A DNA stretch of 31,189 nt, from positions 1 to 31,189 of the forward strand of contig CAKSPH010000030.1 of NCBI GenBank assembly GCA_934481355.1. Direction: 5' to 3'. Within the stretch, counting starts at the first letter, position 1; the number at the start of each line of letters is the position of its first letter. A model generated the notes under the pieces. That model was given only the letters and a program-made list of their open reading frames with translations, did no database searches and had not been told where the DNA came from. Position numbers and translations under genes: made by a program. The DNA comes from an uncultured Oscillospiraceae bacterium (GTDB taxonomy: Bacteria > Bacillota > Clostridia > Oscillospirales > Ruminococcaceae). Positions 7,183-15,257 of this stretch are shown in pieces.

Positions 7183-7231
7183 AGTTTTATATCTCCTTTG
7201 AAATAAAGTTGGATAAAAATCCATTCAATTT

Positions 7232-7260
7232 ATTATAACGCATTTTTCTTAAAAAAGCAA
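7232..7260 (-). promoter_or_regulatory. Promoter of fba
   Basis: On the minus strand TTGCTT (7255-7260), a 17-nt spacer and a perfect TATAAT (7232-7237) stand about 50 nt before the fba start. The same TTGCTT -35 occurs before hisI. Confidence 0.65.
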
Positions 7261-7305
7261 TATATTTTTCAAAAAAAGTGTAAATTCCAATTACAAAGCA
7301 GAACG

Positions 7306-8031
7306 TCATCCCTGCTCAACTTCCGAGGAATACCTGAACATCTCTTCCGTGGCGACATTTTCAAAGGATTCAAAGCCCTCCTCGCGGCGCATCTGATAGT
7401 AGCTGTCAAGCAGCGGCAGGACAATGCATATAGCTGCCGTTATAACCGCCGCAATGATTATCACTATCATTTTCTGCTTTCTGGTCCATTTGTGCTGCGG
7501 AACGGCTTCGCCCTTTACCTCAAACTGGCGTATCCTGCATGAATTTACACTGCGGATAACATAAGCTTTCAGCTTATCTCCCGCAGAGATCTTTGCACAG
7601 ATATCCTTATAACTCTTGTCAAGCGATGATATAAGCTCCTCCGGAAGCTCGCCAAGCACTGCCCGGACATATTTCACGCTTTCGCCTGTTATTTTCGATA
7701 TCTGCTCAGGTTCAAGGTCATTTTCCCACGCCATATGAATAATTGAGCGCACAACAAAAGGCTTCTGGAGTATCAACTCAAGAAGCTGCTGTTTTTTGCT
7801 GTCAAGCTCCACCCCGGTAAGAGTCACTGCGGATTCGTTTCCGTCCGCTTCCCTTGCCATGGGATAGGCTTTCAGAATAAGGCTGTAAAGCTCAGTATCG
7901 TCAGTATAGTCGGCACAGTCGGACATCATCTTCACGAAGATTTCCTTTGCGGCGCTAAAATCCTTAGTGGAAATCAGCGCCAGCGCGAAAATATCATCGC
8001 CGAAATCATCAATAAGGTGTGTAATTTCCAT
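7306..8031 (-). CDS. Sigma-factor-like protein with C-terminal membrane anchor
   Basis: This 241-aa protein has no family I can name with certainty. The N-terminal part (about 8-36, FGDDIFALALISTKDFSAAKE) resembles a reduced sigma region 2, and 80-126 resembles sigma region 4: a helix, then EQISKITGESVKYVRAVL in helix-turn-helix spacing. One hydrophobic segment at about 188-208, preceded by KWTRKQK, should cross the membrane with the N-terminus inside and about 33 residues outside. An ECF-like sigma domain fused to an anchor is unusual; it may be a membrane-tethered regulator or a protein that has lost sigma function. It starts 1 nt after the hisE stop (TGATATG), so it is translated from the hisI operon. 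A role in histidine metabolism is not implied. Confidence 0.72.
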   Translation of the reverse strand: MEITHLIDDFGDDIFALALISTKDFSAAKEIFVKMMSDCADYTDDTELYSLILKAYPMAREADGNESAVTLTGVELDSKKQQLLELILQKPFVVRSIIHMAWENDLEPEQISKITGESVKYVRAVLGELPEELISSLDKSYKDICAKISAGDKLKAYVIRSVNSCRIRQFEVKGEAVPQHKWTRKQKMIVIIIAAVITAAICIVLPLLDSYYQMRREEGFESFENVATEEMFRYSSEVEQG

Positions 8032-8032
8032 A

Positions 8033-8359
8033 TCAGGTATTGTGGTCGCTTACATGGAACTGCTTGAGGTTTCCGATCTTCTGGCTGCGCTCAACCATTA
8101 TCTTCTCAATGTCCTCCACGGTCACGCCGCGGTCAACCATCATAACTATCATGTGATACAGCAGGTCGTTTATCTCATTTGAGAGCTCGTCCTTGTCATT
8201 GTTCTTGGCAGCGATAACCATTTCAGTACACTCCTCGCCGCACTTTTTGAGTATCTTGTCGATTCCCTTGTCGAACAGATAACAGGTATAGGAGCCCTCC
8301 TGCGGGTTTGCCCTGCGGTCTACTACTACGTCGTACATATCCTTGAATGCGTCCATCAT
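8033..8359 (-). CDS. hisE: Phosphoribosyl-ATP pyrophosphatase
   Basis: HisE converts phosphoribosyl-ATP to phosphoribosyl-AMP and pyrophosphate, step 2 of histidine synthesis. The 108-aa product is the stand-alone all-helical MazG-like form. It shows GSYTCYLFDKG, DKILKKCGEECTE with the metal-binding Glu pair, IAAKNNDKDEL and EINDLLYHMIV. GGAG at about 8367-8370 is 8 nt before the first of two adjacent ATG codons. It lies 5 nt after the Ham1-like gene and 1 nt before the sigma-like gene. HisI, the next enzyme in the pathway, is encoded separately two genes upstream, unlike the HisIE fusion of many bacteria. Confidence 0.95.
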   Translation of the reverse strand: MMDAFKDMYDVVVDRRANPQEGSYTCYLFDKGIDKILKKCGEECTEMVIAAKNNDKDELSNEINDLLYHMIVMMVDRGVTVEDIEKIMVERSQKIGNLKQFHVSDHNT

Positions 8360-8364
8360 GTTGA

Positions 8365-8982
8365 TTACTCCTCAATATTTAATACTTTGAAAAAACGTCT
8401 GAAACCTCCGCCGAAGCCGTCCTCAAGCTGAAAATCCTCCGGCGTCATATCGTAATAATATTTTCCCGTGCGGATATCCAGCGATATTCTGTCAAGCGGA
8501 TATCCCTCGACCTTTTTGGGGTGCGGCTTGTCGGTGATCCAAAAGCTCCCGCCGGAAATATCCCCGCCCATATGTTCATAAATCTTAGTTTCAGACATAA
8601 CAAGACATATTGCGTTTAAATATCTGGCGGTAAGCCTGCCATATTTTTTTGCAAGTCCGGCATAATACTCCGTCATTTCATCATCGGTCAGCCGTTTTCC
8701 ATTGATATTCCTTACATGAGTTCCGGGCTGCAACTCATCCGGGAGCTGCTCTATATACAGCCCGCTGTCGCAGGAAAACACCGGCACGCCATAATGCCGA
8801 TAGTAGGCAACGGCTTTAGAACGGGCATTTTCCAAAGGCGACCTGCCATTTTCATCTGCCGCAGGTGGCTGCCCGGGCATATCTGACAAGCTCAGAAGCT
8901 GAATGCCTGTCCCAGAAAGCTGATTCCTCATGGAATTAAGCTTCGCCGGATTCCCGGTGCCATATAACAGCGTTACAGACAT
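8365..8982 (-). CDS. Ham1/RdgB-like non-canonical purine NTP pyrophosphatase
   Basis: The product (205 aa from ATG 8982) belongs to the Ham1/ITPA family, which hydrolyses dITP, XTP and related nucleotides to monophosphate and pyrophosphate and so keeps damaged purines out of nucleic acids. Visible are YGTGNPAKL near the N-terminus (substrate-binding Thr/Asn/Lys), ENGRSPLENARSKA, FSCDSGLYIE with the catalytic Asp, and a C-terminal GGGFRRFF segment. It is more divergent than classical RdgB, so substrate choice is uncertain. The start overlaps the hisI stop (GTGATG; a GTG at 8985 is the alternative) and no strong ribosome site is visible, which suggests translational coupling. It lies between hisI and hisE. 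Confidence 0.82.
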   Translation of the reverse strand: MSVTLLYGTGNPAKLNSMRNQLSGTGIQLLSLSDMPGQPPAADENGRSPLENARSKAVAYYRHYGVPVFSCDSGLYIEQLPDELQPGTHVRNINGKRLTDDEMTEYYAGLAKKYGRLTARYLNAICLVMSETKIYEHMGGDISGGSFWITDKPHPKKVEGYPLDRISLDIRTGKYYYDMTPEDFQLEDGFGGGFRRFFKVLNIEE

Positions 8983-9296
8983 CACTTAATTCTGGTGAAG
9001 AAGCAGCTTCTGTGACCTGTATGACAGGCCGCTCCTGTCTGGATAACCTTTAAAAGCAGTGTATCGTCGTCGCAGTCGCTGTAAATCTCAACGACCTTCT
9101 GGAAATGTCCAGAGGTAGCGCCCTTGTTCCAGAGCTCCTGACGGGAGCGGCTCCAGAACCATGTATAACCCGTCTCCAGCGTTTTCTGGAGGCTTTCCTC
9201 GTTCATGTATGCAAGCATGAGCACCTCGCCGTTTTCAGCGTCGGTGACTATCGCCGGGATAAGCCCCGATTTCTTGAAAAATTTTTTTACGTCCAT
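8982..9296 (-). CDS. hisI: Phosphoribosyl-AMP cyclohydrolase
   Basis: HisI opens the purine ring of phosphoribosyl-AMP, step 3 of histidine synthesis, with zinc and magnesium. The 104-aa product is full length for the stand-alone form. It shows the N-terminal [38 protein letters not shown] with the metal-binding Asp/Cys cluster, and [13 protein letters not shown] with the zinc-binding cysteines and histidines. It is the first gene after the internal promoter at 9347-9375 and overlaps the Ham1-like gene at its stop. Confidence 0.95.
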   Translation of the reverse strand: MDVKKFFKKSGLIPAIVTDAENGEVLMLAYMNEESLQKTLETGYTWFWSRSRQELWNKGATSGHFQKVVEIYSDCDDDTLLLKVIQTGAACHTGHRSCFFTRIK

Positions 9297-9346
9297 AAGA
9301 TTTCACTTTCTGCCGGCTGCACTGAACGGCATAGCCTGACGTGAAT

Positions 9347-9375
9347 AGTATAGCACAAATTGACGGAAAAAGCAA
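9347..9375 (-). promoter_or_regulatory. Second promoter of the his cluster, before hisI
   Basis: On the minus strand TTGCTT (9370-9375), a 17-nt spacer and TATACT (9347-9352) with an extended -10 TGC stand about 50 nt before hisI. It starts directly after the stop of the DUF4253 gene, so hisI-Ham1-hisE-sigma-like can be expressed apart from the upstream his genes. Confidence 0.65.
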
Positions 9376-9378
9376 GAG

Positions 9379-10122
9379 TCAATCCCACCAGAAGCTCCAG
9401 ACGGACGATTTTGTAAGGCTGTTTGCCAGAATCCCTACCATTTGCATTCCCTGATCAATAATATCCGGGCAGAATGCGTACTGCTCCAGCGCCAGTCCGA
9501 CTGCCGCACTTTTATCGCGCAGCGGCTGAGCCACAAATTCAAGTATATCGTGAGACAGCGCCGCCGGAACTGCACCAAATTTCTGGTACCAGTAACGGCT
9601 TATCATGATATGCTCTTCCGGAAGCGGGCAGGCATTCCAGCCGCCGAACGGAAACCACGCAAAAACCTCCCACGGCTTGTCTGTCGGTATTTTCGCGAGG
9701 ATCACGTCTTTTGTTTTCTGAGTCAAAGTATCTACAAAACTGCAAAGTCTGGTCGTCCTGATTCCAGAAATATCCGTGTCTGCGGTTATCTCATTCCAGT
9801 ATTCGCCGAATTCCTCTTTCATCTTCCTGAGATTATCCATAAACCATTCCGACGCGTCCCCGGAGACTTTGGAAAGAATTTTTGTTCTGCACTGTTCGGC
9901 AGTTTCCCCGGGCTTTATCTTGCTTTTGATATCCTCGACCAACATATCATCTACGGTTATCAGCAGCGGAGTGGTCTTGTCCATTTCCATTCTGGCGAAC
10001 GCTTCCTCATAACTGGACTGAATTAGCTGCGCGGGCTTCCCGGCTGGAAAATGCCTGCACTCGCAGCCCAGATAATCCATAATGAATTTCGCATTTTCGG
10101 TCGGCTTGGTGAATAGTCCCAT
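9379..10122 (-). CDS. DUF4253 domain protein
   Basis: The 247-aa product has a variable N-terminal half and a C-terminal DUF4253-like domain (about 140-247) with KPWEVFAWFPFGGWN, PLPEEHIMISRYWY, GAVPAALSHD and the closing SSVWSFWWD. Aromatic and acidic residues dominate. The family has no established biochemical role that I know of. There is no signal peptide or membrane segment. It starts 1 nt after hisF with GGAGG just upstream, so it is co-transcribed with the histidine genes; whether this reflects function or convenience is open. Confidence 0.82.
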   Translation of the reverse strand: MGLFTKPTENAKFIMDYLGCECRHFPAGKPAQLIQSSYEEAFARMEMDKTTPLLITVDDMLVEDIKSKIKPGETAEQCRTKILSKVSGDASEWFMDNLRKMKEEFGEYWNEITADTDISGIRTTRLCSFVDTLTQKTKDVILAKIPTDKPWEVFAWFPFGGWNACPLPEEHIMISRYWYQKFGAVPAALSHDILEFVAQPLRDKSAAVGLALEQYAFCPDIIDQGMQMVGILANSLTKSSVWSFWWD

Positions 10123-10123
10123 G

Positions 10124-10894
10124 TCAGCCTCCTATCTTGGTTCTGACAGGAATATTGTGCTCCTTCAGATGCTCCTTAACCTCGTCAACAGTGAGTTCCT
10201 TAAAATGGAAAAGTGAAGCTGCAAGCGCCGCCGAGCTTTTGGTTTTCTCGAACACTTCAGAAAAATGCTCCAGCTTTCCGCAGCCGCCACTTGCAATTAC
10301 AGGAATTTTCACGCGGTCGCAGACGAAATTCAGCATATCAATGTCGAATCCACCGCGCACTCCGTCCGTGTCGATAGAGTTCAGACATATCTCGCCGGCT
10401 CCGCGCTCTTCGATTTCCTTTACCCAATCTCCGAGGTCAAGGTTCATATCAACTCTTCCGCCGTTAATGAATACACTGTAACCGCCTTTTCCGTTGCGCT
10501 TTGCATCGATTCCCACTACTACGCACTGGCTGCCAAAAATCTCCGCCGCGTCGCTGATAAGCTTCGGATTCCTGACTGCCTGAGAGTTAACAGAGACCTT
10601 ATCTGCGCCCGCTCTCAGCGTATCACGGAAATCCTGCACGGAGCTGATTCCACCGCCAACGCACAGCGGCACGAAAACCTGCTGCGCAGTACGCTTTACA
10701 ACATCCAGCATAACTCCCCTGCCCTCATATGAAGCTGTTATGTCATAGAAAACCAGCTCGTCCGCGCTCTGACGGTTGTATTCTATCGCAAGTTCCACCG
10801 GGTCGCCTACGTCCCTGATTCCCTCGAAGTTCACGCCTTTGACTACCTTTCCGTTGCGCACGTCAAGGCACGGGATAATTCTCTTAGCAAGCAT
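10124..10894 (-). CDS. hisF: Imidazole glycerol phosphate synthase, cyclase subunit
   Basis: HisF uses ammonia from HisH and PRFAR to make imidazole glycerol phosphate and AICAR, linking histidine and purine synthesis. The 256-aa TIM barrel starts [20 protein letters not shown] with the catalytic Asp in CLDV; other motifs are [29 protein letters not shown], the second catalytic Asp in [20 protein letters not shown], and ASGGCG. I chose ATG 10894 because GGAG is 6 nt upstream and this is the family start; the frame reaching 10987 would run into hisA. It lies 10 nt after hisA. Confidence 0.96.
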   Translation of the reverse strand: MLAKRIIPCLDVRNGKVVKGVNFEGIRDVGDPVELAIEYNRQSADELVFYDITASYEGRGVMLDVVKRTAQQVFVPLCVGGGISSVQDFRDTLRAGADKVSVNSQAVRNPKLISDAAEIFGSQCVVVGIDAKRNGKGGYSVFINGGRVDMNLDLGDWVKEIEERGAGEICLNSIDTDGVRGGFDIDMLNFVCDRVKIPVIASGGCGKLEHFSEVFEKTKSSAALAASLFHFKELTVDEVKEHLKEHNIPVRTKIGG

Positions 10895-10904
10895 ATTTTT
10901 CTCC

Positions 10905-11627
10905 TTACTCTGCCACGCGGACAGCCTGAGCCAGATCAAGACTTCCGGAATAGATAGACTTACCGCATATTGCGCCGTAAATTCCATTCTTTCTCAGCGT
11001 CCTTATGTTGTTGATGGTCTTTATCCCGCCGCTCGCGATCACGTTTCCGCCAAGCGGCGCAAGCGTTTCCTGTAGCTTTTTTGTCTTGTAGTGATTCGGG
11101 CGGCTGAGCGTTCCGTCCTTGTCTATATCTGTAAATATGAAGAACTGCACTCCCGCACGGCACATTTCAACCCCGAGGTCTATGTAATTCACACCACTGG
11201 TTTCAAGCCAGCCCTCGGTTGCAACAAAACCGTTCTTGGCGTCTATTCCAACGGCTATGCGCCCCCTGAACTCTTTTGCGGCCCGCTTTACGAACTCCGG
11301 ATCCTTTACAGCCGCCGAGCCGATTATCACTCTGGAAATACCGGCATTCAGATACATTTCAACAGTATCCAGACTGCGTATTCCACCGCCTACTTCCACT
11401 TTCAGCTTAGTATTTTTCGCAACGTCAATGAAAATGTCCTTGTTCTGCTGAGTTGCGTCCCTGGCTCCGTCAAGATCCACCATGTGCACCCACTCAGCGC
11501 CGGAAGCCTCAAAGCCGCGCGCTGTATCCATGTAGCTGTCGGCTACTTTCTGCACGGTTCCGTAGTCGCCTTTAAAAAGACGTACACAGTTTCCATCCTT
11601 TATATCTATTGCCGGAAGAATTATCAT
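10905..11627 (-). CDS. hisA: ProFAR isomerase
   Basis: HisA isomerises ProFAR to PRFAR (Amadori rearrangement, step 4). The 240-aa TIM barrel begins [17 protein letters not shown] with the catalytic Asp of [43 protein letters not shown] with the second catalytic Asp, and VIASGGI are visible. ATG 11627 has GGAG 8 nt upstream; the longer frame to 11657 adds ten residues without family support. The 82-nt spacer to hisH (11628-11709) holds a small palindrome GTAAAACTTTTAC (11661-11673) and no promoter I can defend. Confidence 0.96.
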   Translation of the reverse strand: MIILPAIDIKDGNCVRLFKGDYGTVQKVADSYMDTARGFEASGAEWVHMVDLDGARDATQQNKDIFIDVAKNTKLKVEVGGGIRSLDTVEMYLNAGISRVIIGSAAVKDPEFVKRAAKEFRGRIAVGIDAKNGFVATEGWLETSGVNYIDLGVEMCRAGVQFFIFTDIDKDGTLSRPNHYKTKKLQETLAPLGGNVIASGGIKTINNIRTLRKNGIYGAICGKSIYSGSLDLAQAVRVAE

Positions 11628-11709
11628 AGTTAGTTCTCCTTGTGGTATGTACTGCATAAAGTAAAACTTTTACGCAATTAAATGCTGCTTTATCGTTCAG
11701 AATACCGAG

Positions 11710-12309
11710 TCAAATCTCAGCAAAGCAGCGCAGAATATTCAGTCCTGTTTCTCCGCTCTTTTCCGGGTGGAACTGTGCGCCATATACGTTGCCCTCGAAC
11801 ACGAGCGCCGGAACTTTCATTCCGTAGTCGCAGTATGCCGCTACATTGCTGCTGTCGCACTCCGCCGCGTAGCTATGCACAAAATAGACGTATTCCCCGT
11901 CGGCGCACCTGTCAAGAAGCCTGCATGGGACATTCTTTTCGAGAGCGTTCCAGCCTATCTGCGGAACCGGAAGATCCCCAGCCGGGTGCATGAGCTTCAC
12001 GCTTCCCTTTATCAGACCGAGCCCGTCGGTCTCCCCGAATTCGTATCCCTTTTCGAAAAGCATCTGCATTCCGAGACAGATACCCAGCAATGGCTTTTTC
12101 TGAACTTCTTCCTTGATAACATCAATAAGCCCGGTTTCACCGAGCATTCTCATTGCGTCAGGGAACGCGCCGACTCCCGGGAGTATCAGTCTGTCTGCGC
12201 TTCTGAGGTCATCGGTGCTTTTGGTTATTTTGTTTTCCAGCCCGAGGAAGTCCAGCGCGTTTTTCACGCTGAACAGATTTCCCGCGCCGTAGTCGATTAT
12301 AGCTATCAT
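11710..12309 (-). CDS. hisH: Imidazole glycerol phosphate synthase, glutaminase subunit
   Basis: HisH is a class I glutamine amidotransferase that feeds ammonia to HisF. The 199-aa product has IDYGAGNLFSVKNAL at the N-terminus, the oxyanion segment PGVGAFPDAM, the nucleophile in LLGICLGMQMLF, and the His/Glu pair in AQFHPEKSG. All catalytic residues are intact. Its ATG overlaps the stop of the Nudix gene by 4 nt (ATGA), so translation of the two is coupled. Confidence 0.96.
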   Translation of the reverse strand: MIAIIDYGAGNLFSVKNALDFLGLENKITKSTDDLRSADRLILPGVGAFPDAMRMLGETGLIDVIKEEVQKKPLLGICLGMQMLFEKGYEFGETDGLGLIKGSVKLMHPAGDLPVPQIGWNALEKNVPCRLLDRCADGEYVYFVHSYAAECDSSNVAAYCDYGMKVPALVFEGNVYGAQFHPEKSGETGLNILRCFAEI

Positions 12310-12740
12310 ATTGCAGTTCCTTTCGTTGTCAGGAATATCTTATCGTGATTCAGCTTTATATGCTCCATGATGTGACCAATGTTTCCCTCGCCGGCATATT
12401 GTTTCATATCGAAGAAGTCGCGTTCAAGGCCGCTCCAGAAAAGCGGGTTTTCCTCTCCCTGAACCTCCACGGGATGAACAAGCTGACCTGCGTAGACCTC
12501 CACATAGCATGGGTCAAGCGGGTAGCTGAAATCCATAAGATGTATAAGCTTTATATCCCTGTCTGAAATCCCGGTTTCCTCAAATAATTCGCGGTAAGCA
12601 GCGTGTTCGCCGCTCTCGCCCGGCTCGATTTTGCCGCCTACAAAGTTTATAAGCCCACTGTATGGTTCCTTTATTCTGCGGCACATGAGCATTTTCTCTC
12701 CATCAGGCGAAAAGACCGCTATCAGGTTGTATCCCTGCAT
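12306..12740 (-). CDS. Nudix hydrolase (MutT-like)
   Basis: The 144-aa protein carries a complete Nudix box, GGKIEPGE then REL and EETGI (about 35-58), so it should hydrolyse a nucleoside diphosphate linked to another group with magnesium. The N-terminal strand NLIAVFSPDGEKMLMCRR resembles 8-oxo-dGTP hydrolases of the MutT type. The actual substrate cannot be read from the sequence. It is wedged between hisB (TAATG overlap) and hisH (ATGA overlap), which is tight coupling for a gene not known in the histidine pathway; with HisE and the Ham1-like protein it is one of three pyrophosphate-releasing enzymes in this cluster. Confidence 0.9.
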   Translation of the reverse strand: MQGYNLIAVFSPDGEKMLMCRRIKEPYSGLINFVGGKIEPGESGEHAAYRELFEETGISDRDIKLIHLMDFSYPLDPCYVEVYAGQLVHPVEVQGEENPLFWSGLERDFFDMKQYAGEGNIGHIMEHIKLNHDKIFLTTKGTAI

Positions 12741-13324
12741 TACAGTACGCCCTTGGTGGATACCACGGAGCCGTCCGTATTGCGCTTCACCGCGGTTTTG
12801 AGCGCGTAGGCAAGCGCCTTGAACAGCGCCTCTATCTTGTGGTGGTCGTTGCTGCCATACTCACAGCGGAGGTGCAGCGTTATTCCTGCGTTGAATGCAA
12901 AGGAGCGCATGAATTCCTCCGTAAGACAGGTGTCGAACTCCCCTACTCTCTCGTTTGTGAACTGCGCATTGAAAACCAGAAAAGGTCTGGCGCTGATGTC
13001 AAGGGCGCAGAAAGCAAGGGATTCGTCCATCGGAACAAACGCGCTTCCGAAGCGCATTATACCGGACTTATCTCCGAGCGCTTCCTTGAAAGCCATTCCG
13101 AGGACTATCCCGACGTCCTCAGCCGTGTGGTGCCCGTCAACGTAAAGGTCGCCCTTTGCGCCTACTTCAAGGCTAAATCCGCCGTGAATCGCAAGCGCGG
13201 TCAGCATATGATCAAGAAATCCGATTCCGGTGGAGATATCCGCATGAGCTCCGCCGTCTAAATCGAGCTTTACGCTTATGTCCGTTTCCTTGGTTTTTCT
13301 GGTTATTTCAGCGGTTCTGTTCAT
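12740..13324 (-). CDS. hisB: Imidazoleglycerol-phosphate dehydratase
   Basis: HisB (IGPD) removes water from imidazole glycerol phosphate to give imidazole acetol phosphate, using two manganese ions. The 194-aa monofunctional form shows [26 protein letters not shown], the second metal-binding cluster [13 protein letters not shown] and the C-terminal STKG. The phosphatase domain of enterobacterial HisB is absent, as expected outside that group. It lies 3 nt after hisD, the position where hisC often sits in clostridial clusters; no hisC is present here. Confidence 0.96.
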   Translation of the reverse strand: MNRTAEITRKTKETDISVKLDLDGGAHADISTGIGFLDHMLTALAIHGGFSLEVGAKGDLYVDGHHTAEDVGIVLGMAFKEALGDKSGIMRFGSAFVPMDESLAFCALDISARPFLVFNAQFTNERVGEFDTCLTEEFMRSFAFNAGITLHLRCEYGSNDHHKIEALFKALAYALKTAVKRNTDGSVVSTKGVL

Positions 13325-13327
13325 TTT

Positions 13328-14623
13328 TCAGCCCTCTTTGCGTACCCTGATGGAGTTTGCGTGCGCGGTAAGCTTTTCGCGCTCTGCAATAAGAATTATA
13401 TCGTCAGCCGCGTCAAGCAGTGCGTCCTTGGTGTAACAGATATAGCTGGAGCGCTTAACGAAGCTGTCAACGCCGAGCGGTGAAAAGAATCTTGCGGTTC
13501 CACTTGTAGGGAGAACGTGGTTAGGACCTGCATAGTAGTCGCCGAGGGGCTCCGGTGAATACTGCCCGAGGAACAGCGAGCCAACGTTGTCTATCTTGCC
13601 GATGTACTCGGTCGGATTCTCTGCGACAACCTCCATGTGCTCGGGAGCCAGCTTGTTTGCAAGCTCGATAGCGTAGTCCTTGTCCTCGCTTACGATGATT
13701 GCACCGTAGTTGGTCATGGAGTAATCAATAATGTCCTTCCTGGACAGGTAAGCAGACTGGCGCTCTATCTCCGCCTGAGTCCTTACAGCGATATCCATGC
13801 TTGTTGTGATCATGATGGCGCTTGCAAGCTTGTCGTGCTCTGCCTGTGACATCAGGTCAGCGGCAAGGTAAACGGGATTTGCGGTCTCATCTGCGAATAC
13901 CAGTATCTCACTGGGACCTGCGAACATATCAATGTCAACAGTTCCGTAGAGAAGCTTCTTTGCGGTGGCAACAAAAATATTGCCGGGACCAACTATCTTG
14001 GAAACTCTCGGTATCTCCTCGGTTCCGTAAGCAAGGCCTGCAACAGCCTGCGCGCCGCCTGCAAGGTAGATCTTATCGACTCCGCAGAGAGCGGCGGCTA
14101 CCAGAATATCCTTGTTCGCCGTGCCGTCCTTGAGGGGCGGAGTTACCATGATTATCTCCTTCACGCCTGCAATTTTTGCGGGGATAGCGTTCATCAGCAC
14201 GGAAGAGGGATAAGCCGCTGTGCCGCCGGGAACGTACAGTCCCACGCGGTCAAGCCCTCTTACACGCTGACCCATGATAACGCCGTTTTCCTCGGTAACG
14301 CAGAAGCCCTCGCGCTTCTGTCTGTTGTGGAACGCGGTTATGTTCTCGACTGCATTCAGCATTGCGTTGACGAAATCCGGACTCTTTTCGTTAGCCTCCG
14401 TGAGCGCGTCCTGTATCGCCTCGTCCGGAACTCTGTAATACTGCGCGTTGGGGCAGTCGAACTTTGCGGTGTAGCTCTTTACCGCTGCGTCGCCGTTTTC
14501 CTTTACGTCTGCGAGAATCCCACGGACGGTCTTTTCAACGTCCGCATTTACCTGACCTGCGCGCTTTTCAACTTCCGCGAGGAACTGCTTTTCCTCACCG
14601 TCAGCCTTGATTATCCTTATCAT
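13328..14623 (-). CDS. hisD: Histidinol dehydrogenase
   Basis: HisD oxidises L-histidinol to L-histidine in two NAD-dependent steps with zinc. The 431-aa product is full length. Visible motifs are GLYVPGGTAAYPS, AGGAQAVAGLAYGT, KIVGPGNIFVATAKK, AGPSEILVFAD, MSQAEHD with zinc/catalytic residues, and NHVLPTSGTARF. I prefer ATG 14623, 8 nt after GGAG and overlapping the hisG stop by 1 nt (TGATG); a GTG at 14626 is only 5 nt from GGAG. Confidence 0.97.
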   Translation of the reverse strand: MIRIIKADGEEKQFLAEVEKRAGQVNADVEKTVRGILADVKENGDAAVKSYTAKFDCPNAQYYRVPDEAIQDALTEANEKSPDFVNAMLNAVENITAFHNRQKREGFCVTEENGVIMGQRVRGLDRVGLYVPGGTAAYPSSVLMNAIPAKIAGVKEIIMVTPPLKDGTANKDILVAAALCGVDKIYLAGGAQAVAGLAYGTEEIPRVSKIVGPGNIFVATAKKLLYGTVDIDMFAGPSEILVFADETANPVYLAADLMSQAEHDKLASAIMITTSMDIAVRTQAEIERQSAYLSRKDIIDYSMTNYGAIIVSEDKDYAIELANKLAPEHMEVVAENPTEYIGKIDNVGSLFLGQYSPEPLGDYYAGPNHVLPTSGTARFFSPLGVDSFVKRSSYICYTKDALLDAADDIILIAEREKLTAHANSIRVRKEG

Positions 14624-15255
14624 CACAAATTCTCCTCTATCTGCTTTACTATTTCAGCGATACGCTGCTGCTTTAGCTTCATGCTCACTGTATTCACGAT
14701 AAGTCTTGCGGAAATGGGAGCAACATCCTCCCAGACCTCAAGACCATTTTCCTTAAGGGTAGTTCCGGTTTCGACTATATCCACGATTCCGTCTGCCAGC
14801 CCCACCAGCGGAGCCAGCTCAACGGAGCCTTCTATCTTCACAATGTCAACGTCCATGCCCTTGTTCTCAAAAAAGCTTCGGGTGACCTCCGGGTATTTTG
14901 TGGCGACTGTCTTGACGCCGTAGCCCTCGTAGAAATTGCCGCCTTTCTTTCCGGCGAGCGCAAATTTGCACCTGCCGAAGCCCAGGTCGCTTATCTCAAA
15001 GAACTTTCCGCCGTGTTCCATTATGGTATCCTTGCCGACAACTCCGATATCGCATACCCCGTGCTCAACGTATGTAATTACGTCTGCTGCCTTCGCAAGG
15101 ACTACCTCGATGTTCTCTCCTGGTATGGAAAGAATCAGTCGTCTTCCCTTTTCGCGAAGCTCCGTTACGTCATAGCCTATCTTGTCCAGCAGGTCAACGG
15201 TCTTCTGCTCCAGCCTGCCCTTGGTGAGCGCGATTCTGATGGTCTTGTTCTTCAT
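14623..15255 (-). CDS. hisG: ATP phosphoribosyltransferase, short catalytic form
   Basis: HisG joins ATP and PRPP to make phosphoribosyl-ATP, the committed first step. At 210 aa this is the short form, which lacks the C-terminal regulatory domain and needs HisZ for activity and histidine feedback. It shows RIALTKGRLEQKT, the VCDIGVVGKDTI segment, and the PRPP loop in DGIVDIVETGTTLKENGL. GGAGG is 7 nt before the ATG. It follows hisZ by 2 nt, as expected for a hetero-octameric partner. Confidence 0.96.
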   Translation of the reverse strand: MKNKTIRIALTKGRLEQKTVDLLDKIGYDVTELREKGRRLILSIPGENIEVVLAKAADVITYVEHGVCDIGVVGKDTIMEHGGKFFEISDLGFGRCKFALAGKKGGNFYEGYGVKTVATKYPEVTRSFFENKGMDVDIVKIEGSVELAPLVGLADGIVDIVETGTTLKENGLEVWEDVAPISARLIVNTVSMKLKQQRIAEIVKQIEENL

Positions 15256-15257
15256 GA

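Noticed and set aside
7270..7295. T-rich stretch after the sigma-like gene as a terminator
   Set aside because: The T-tract is good but the stem before it has only about four pairs.
10124..10987. Longer start for HisF reaching into hisA
   Set aside because: The extra 31 residues are not family sequence, and GGAG stands 6 nt before ATG 10894.
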